Positions 60,674 through 64,000 of a DNA stretch of 64,000 nucleotides are shown here, in pieces (the stretch's first letter is position 1; every line of letters begins with the position of its first letter). The position numbers and the translations under genes were made by a program. Source of the DNA: Massilia sp. 9I. Its GTDB lineage: Bacteria; Pseudomonadota; Gammaproteobacteria; Burkholderiales; Burkholderiaceae_D. The stretch is taken from contig NZ_LR733275.1 in assembly GCF_902506415.1 (NCBI RefSeq), forward strand, positions 3,439,617-3,503,616, read 5' to 3'. A model generated the notes under the pieces. That model ran no database searches and was not told the origin of the DNA. It saw only the letters and a program-made list of their open reading frames with translations.

Positions 60674-61609
60674 ATGCCTAATCCCGAACTGCAGCAGAAC
60701 GAAGACCTCGGCCTCGGTATCGATGCCGGCGGCACCCAGACCCGCTGGGCCCTCGCGGCCCCGGGTGGACGCATCGTTGCCGAAGGCACGGTGGGCGGCC
60801 TGTCGGCCCTGCAGATGGGCAGCGCCGAAGGCCGCGAGTCGGTGCAGGCCACCTTCGGGGCCATCGCCCGCGCCGTGCTGGCCCACGGCCGCCCGGTGGC
60901 GGTGCGCGCCGGCGTCACCGGTTTCGGCGGCGACGGCGGCCCGCTGCAGCAGTGCCTGGGCGAGCTGCTGGGCCTCGCGCCGCAGGCGATCGTGCTGAGC
61001 AACGACATCGAGATCGCCTACCTGGCCAGCTTCCGGCCGGGCGAGGGCTACCTGGTGTATTCCGGCACCGGCTCGATCGGCGCCTTCATCGACGAACACC
61101 ATGGCTTTCACCGCGCCGGCGGACGGGGCGTGGTGCTGGACGACGGCGGCGGCGGTTTCTGGATTGCGCGCGAAGCGCTGCGCCACATCTGGCGCCGCGA
61201 GGACGAGTGTCCCGGCGCCTGGGAATCCTCGCCGATGGCGCACGCCGTGTTCCAGCACGTGGGCGGCTCGGACTGGTCGTTCTCGCGTCAGTTCATCTAC
61301 GGCCGCGAACGCGGCGAGGTGGGCAAGCTGGCGATCGCGGTGGCCGCCACCGCCGAGCGCGATCCGGCCGCCGCCGCCATCCTGCGCGAAGCGGGCCGCG
61401 AACTGGCGCGCCTGGCGCAGGCCCTGGTCAGCCGTTTCGGTCCGCGCCCGGTGGCGCTGGCCGGCCGCGCCGCCGAGCTGCACCCGGCGATCGTCGAAAC
61501 CATGCGCGCGGCGCTGCCGCCGCAAACCATCTTGAGCCAGACCGGGGTGCGCGCGCATTACGCCGCCGCGCGCCTGGCGGCCGAACCGGCGCCGCGCGCC
61601 GGCCAATAA
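60674..61609 (+). CDS. BadF/BcrA-fold amino-sugar kinase (GlcNAc/MurNAc kinase-like)
   Basis: 311 residues. ASKHA fold: LGIDAGGTQTRWALA (phosphate 1), VLSNDIEIAYLASF, GEGYLVYSGTGSIGAFI (phosphate 2), GGRGVVLDDGGGGFWIAREALRHIW and RPVALAGRAAELHP. It resembles GlcNAc kinases and clostridial MurK, which phosphorylates both MurNAc and GlcNAc and so supplies the MurQ substrate. That match to murQ is the main reason for the specificity suggested. A TTGACG ... TTCATA pair 17 bp apart ends at its start codon. Confidence 0.88.
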   Translation: MPNPELQQNEDLGLGIDAGGTQTRWALAAPGGRIVAEGTVGGLSALQMGSAEGRESVQATFGAIARAVLAHGRPVAVRAGVTGFGGDGGPLQQCLGELLGLAPQAIVLSNDIEIAYLASFRPGEGYLVYSGTGSIGAFIDEHHGFHRAGGRGVVLDDGGGGFWIAREALRHIWRREDECPGAWESSPMAHAVFQHVGGSDWSFSRQFIYGRERGEVGKLAIAVAATAERDPAAAAILREAGRELARLAQALVSRFGPRPVALAGRAAELHPAIVETMRAALPPQTILSQTGVRAHYAAARLAAEPAPRAGQ

Positions 61610-61630
61610 CACCCACAGGATTCCGTGACC

Positions 61631-62623
61631 ATGAAACACCTGATTGTCCCCGTCATTCTCGCGCTGCTGGCTGGCTGCGCCACCGAACCGATCGGCCCCA
61701 AGATCGACACCACCTACAACGCCAAGGGCCAGGCCAGCCGCGCGCGCTTCCTGGTGCTGCACTACACGGTGTCCGACAACCCGACCTCGATCAAGATCCT
61801 GACCGAGCAGCAGGTGAGCGCTCACTATCTCGTTACCAACGATGCGCAGCCGATCATCTACCGCCTGGTGGACGAGAACCGGGCCGCCTACCATGCTGGC
61901 GTGTCGAGCTGGAAGGCCTATACCCAGCTGAACAACAGTTCGATCGGTATCGAAATCGTCAACCCGGGCTTCACCGTCAATCCGGACGGCAGCCGCCTGT
62001 TCTACCCCTTCCCGCAGGCCCAGATGGACGCCCTGCTGCCGCTGGTGAAAGACATCGTCCAGCGCCACGGCATCGCGCCCGAGAACGTCCTCGGCCACAG
62101 CGACATCGCGCCCCAGCGCAAGCAGGATCCGGGTCCGCTGTTCCCATGGGCGCGCCTGGCCCAGGAAGGCCTGGTGTTGTGGCCGGACGCGAACCGCGTC
62201 GCCCGCATCCGCCCGATCTTCGACGCGACCCTGCCGGACGTGGCCTGGTTCCAGCGCAAGCTGGCCACCCACGGCTACGGCATCGGGCAGACCGGGGTGC
62301 TGGACCAGCAGACCCGCACCGTGCTGCAGGCCTTCCAGATGAAATACCGACCGGCCGACTTCGCCGGCAACCCGGACGCCGAAACCGCGACCCTGCTCGA
62401 GGTGCTGACCACGCCGGCCAACGCGCCGCTGCCGGTGGTCGCGCCGCCGGTGATCACCATGCCGGTGCCGCCGCTGCCGCCGGCAAGCCCGCCGGTGCCG
62501 GTGGTCCCGGAAACGGCGCCTGCTCCGGCCGCACCGGTGCCGGCGCCGACGCCGGCCGTCCCGGCGCCAGTGCCGACGCCTTCGACGCCGCCCGTCAACC
62601 CAGCTGTTGTGAACACGCCGTGA
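61631..62623 (+). CDS. AmiD-like N-acetylmuramoyl-L-alanine amidase lipoprotein with peptidoglycan-binding domain
   Basis: 330 residues from the ATG at 61631 (a GTG six bases earlier is possible). Lipobox LLAGC, Cys16. The amidase_2 domain has zinc ligands in FLVLHYTVSDN, the central YHAGVSSWK and GHSDIAPQRKQDPGPLFPW; a PG_binding_1 domain (VAWFQRKLATHGYGIGQTGVLDQQTRTVLQAFQMKYRP) follows, then an 80-residue Pro/Ala/Val tail. AmiD removes peptides from MurNAc and anhydroMurNAc at the outer membrane, so sugar and peptide can be salvaged separately. Confidence 0.92.
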   Translation: MKHLIVPVILALLAGCATEPIGPKIDTTYNAKGQASRARFLVLHYTVSDNPTSIKILTEQQVSAHYLVTNDAQPIIYRLVDENRAAYHAGVSSWKAYTQLNNSSIGIEIVNPGFTVNPDGSRLFYPFPQAQMDALLPLVKDIVQRHGIAPENVLGHSDIAPQRKQDPGPLFPWARLAQEGLVLWPDANRVARIRPIFDATLPDVAWFQRKLATHGYGIGQTGVLDQQTRTVLQAFQMKYRPADFAGNPDAETATLLEVLTTPANAPLPVVAPPVITMPVPPLPPASPPVPVVPETAPAPAAPVPAPTPAVPAPVPTPSTPPVNPAVVNTP

Positions 62624-62706
62624 TGGTCGCCGCAGCCGGGTTTTCCCTGTATCCTTCGCAAAATCCGCGCCACGCGCGCGGACTCTCTACTCAAGGATAA
62701 AGAGCG

Positions 62707-63612
62707 ATGCGCCTGCGCCATATCGAAGTTTTCCACGCCATCATGCAGGTCGGTACCATCAGCGGTGCCGCCCAGGTCCTCCACATCTCGCAGCCGGCGG
62801 TGACCAAAGTGCTCCAGCATGCCGAGCTGCAGCTGGGCATGCCCCTGTTCGAGCGCGTGCGCGGCAAGCTGTATCCGAAGCCGGAAGCGCACCGCTTGTT
62901 CGCCGAGACCGAGAAGCTGAACCGCGACCTGCAGGGCATCCGCCGCCTGGCCGCCAGCCTCAAGAGCCGCGCGGTGGAGACCGTGCGACTGGTGTCGACG
63001 CCGACCATCGCGATCAGCGTGCTGCCGCAGGCGATGACGGTATGGCGCCGCGACTTCCCGCAGGCGCGCTGCGAGCTGGCGACCCAGCACACCAGCGAGA
63101 TCGTGAACGCGTTGCGCCTGGGCGAAGCCGACCTGGCGCTGTCGCTGCAGGACCCGCGCCATCCCGGCATCGTGGCCGAGCCGATCGCCCACGGTGCGCT
63201 CACCGTGATGGCGCCGCGCGGCACCTGGAGCGAGGAAGAGCTCAGCAAGCCGTTCACGGCCGATGGCCTCACGGGGGAGCTGATCGGCCTGAACGACGGC
63301 GACCCGCTGGGCGAGATCGTGGTCGCGGCCTGCGAGGCGCAGGGCGTGCAGCCGGTTTATCACACGGTGGTGCAGACCTACCAGATCGCCCGCTCGCTGG
63401 TGGAAGCCGGCGCCGGCGTGGCCGTGCTCGACCCGTTCACCGCCGCCTCGGCCGACCCGGCCAAGGTGCAGTGCCGCCAGTGGTCGCCGGCGATGCCGGT
63501 CCACCTGTACCTGCTGAGCGCCAGCCATTCCCCCCTGTCGCACGGGGCGCGCGAGCTGGCCAACTGTATCGGCGCGACCGCGCGCGCCTGTCTCGACAAA
63601 GCTTCTTCATGA
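62707..63612 (+). CDS. LysR family transcriptional regulator
   Basis: 301 residues. The HTH reads MRLRHIEVFHAIMQVGTISGAAQVLHISQPAVTKVLQHAELQLGMPLFERVRGKLYPKPEAHRLF; the substrate domain begins about residue 92. It is translationally coupled to the downstream D-Ala-D-Ala dipeptidase gene (ATGA), so it probably regulates that gene. A sense for a D-amino acid or dipeptide is inference. Confidence 0.9.
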   Translation: MRLRHIEVFHAIMQVGTISGAAQVLHISQPAVTKVLQHAELQLGMPLFERVRGKLYPKPEAHRLFAETEKLNRDLQGIRRLAASLKSRAVETVRLVSTPTIAISVLPQAMTVWRRDFPQARCELATQHTSEIVNALRLGEADLALSLQDPRHPGIVAEPIAHGALTVMAPRGTWSEEELSKPFTADGLTGELIGLNDGDPLGEIVVAACEAQGVQPVYHTVVQTYQIARSLVEAGAGVAVLDPFTAASADPAKVQCRQWSPAMPVHLYLLSASHSPLSHGARELANCIGATARACLDKASS

Positions 63613-64000
63613 CCCAGACCGTCGCCAGCGAGGACATCGCCGGCAGCCCTGAATTCCGCCATCTCACCAGCATCGACGGGATCGCGATCGACCTGCGCTA
63701 CGCCACGCCCAACAATTTCGTCGGCCGCGACCTGTACTCGCCCTTCGACTGCGCCTGGCTGCACGTTGATGCCGCCGTCGCCCTCGAAACATTCGTCGCC
63801 TGGCTGAAGGAGCGCCGCCCCGGCCATACCGCCCTGGTGCTGGACGCCCTGCGCCCGCAGCGCGTGCAGCAGCAGCTGTGGGATGCCCTGGCCGGCACCG
63901 GCCTGCAGATGTACCTGGCCGATCCGGCGCGCGGCTCGATCCACTCCTATGGCATGGCGCTCGACATCACCCTGCTCGACGAACAGGGCCGCGAGCTCGA
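63609..64000 (+). CDS. VanX/DdpX-like D-alanyl-D-alanine dipeptidase (3' truncated by the window end)
   Basis: The first ~130 residues of an M15-type dipeptidase; the reading frame runs off the window. DLRYATPNNFVGRDLY, LVLDALRPQRVQQQLWDAL (Arg of the active site) and GSIHSYGMALDITLLD (zinc ligands His and Asp in SxHxxGxAxD) are the VanX signature. In this non-glycopeptide context it would release D-alanine from D-Ala-D-Ala for catabolism, possibly via DadA. The ATG overlaps the LysR stop. Confidence 0.88.
   Translation, partial: MTQTVASEDIAGSPEFRHLTSIDGIAIDLRYATPNNFVGRDLYSPFDCAWLHVDAAVALETFVAWLKERRPGHTALVLDALRPQRVQQQLWDALAGTGLQMYLADPARGSIHSYGMALDITLLDEQGREL

Overview
The window is a 64 kb GC-rich chromosomal segment with dense, mostly single-copy housekeeping and accessory genes. 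Gene content and order point to a betaproteobacterium of the Burkholderiales, most likely an Oxalobacteraceae member such as Massilia or a relative. The pointers are ybeD-lipB-lipA, a liu/mcc leucine pathway interleaved with bioAFDB, the rsmI/lpoA-yraN-diaA-dolP block and an MSHA-type pilus locus. This placement is inference from gene content, not from a search. I see no insertion sequence, prophage, CRISPR array, rRNA or replication origin; there is one tRNA, tRNA-Pro(UGG).

Layout. 0-10 kb: small metabolic, stress and envelope genes (truncated zinc alcohol dehydrogenase, NfsB nitroreductase, GNAT, secreted histidine phosphatase, DUF6152/DUF6644-like pair, SRAP protein, glutaminyl cyclotransferase, an SDR-DoxX/DUF2269/alcohol dehydrogenase operon, DUF808). 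10-17 kb: orphan BrnA-type antitoxin, HU, a LysE-family exporter, a large FecR/DUF6600 protein, a probable small RNA, ybeD-lipB-lipA, ftrA and a rhodanese. 17.4-32.6 kb, minus strand: one run of sixteen tightly coupled genes (most junctions ATGA) that reads histidine kinase, REC, GAF-HD-GYP, STAS-PilB ATPase, PilC/MshG, five pilin-like proteins (one with a DNRLRE domain), GGDEF, PilM-N-O-P-like proteins and an MshL secretin. 32.8-35.8 kb: SUV3-like RNA helicase, thioesterase, TlpA-type thioredoxin. 35.8-40.5 kb: dolP-diaA-yraN-lpoA, rsmI, a TonB-like membrane protein and tRNA-Pro. 40.5-51.4 kb, minus strand: liuB-liuC-bioA-bioF-bioD-bioB-liuD-ghrA-mvaB. 51.4-54.6 kb: ychJ, dadA and a class C serine hydrolase. 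54.8-64 kb, plus strand: a muropeptide and amino-sugar salvage cluster (GntR regulator, murQ, AmpG-like permease, nagX, GHL10 lipoprotein, BadF-type sugar kinase, lipoprotein amidase, LysR regulator, VanX-like D-Ala-D-Ala dipeptidase cut by the window end).

How the parts work together. The pilus operon carries its own two-component pair and both a c-di-GMP cyclase and a c-di-GMP phosphodiesterase beside an ATPase whose N-terminus combines a STAS domain with an MshEN-like region. That suggests a pilus with a local second-messenger circuit, and it is the most unusual system here. The 10.9 kb leucine/biotin operon places biotin synthesis between the subunits of the biotin-dependent methylcrotonyl-CoA carboxylase; a 38 bp AT-rich near-perfect palindrome lies upstream of it inside ychJ and may be its operator. 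The last 9 kb would cut peptidoglycan fragments, import them, and turn MurNAc, GlcNAc and D-Ala-D-Ala into central metabolites, with dadA nearby for D-alanine.

Limits: all calls are by eye from translated sequence. Start codons were chosen from start-codon context, signal peptides and gene overlaps. Promoters, operators and the small RNA are inspection-level calls.
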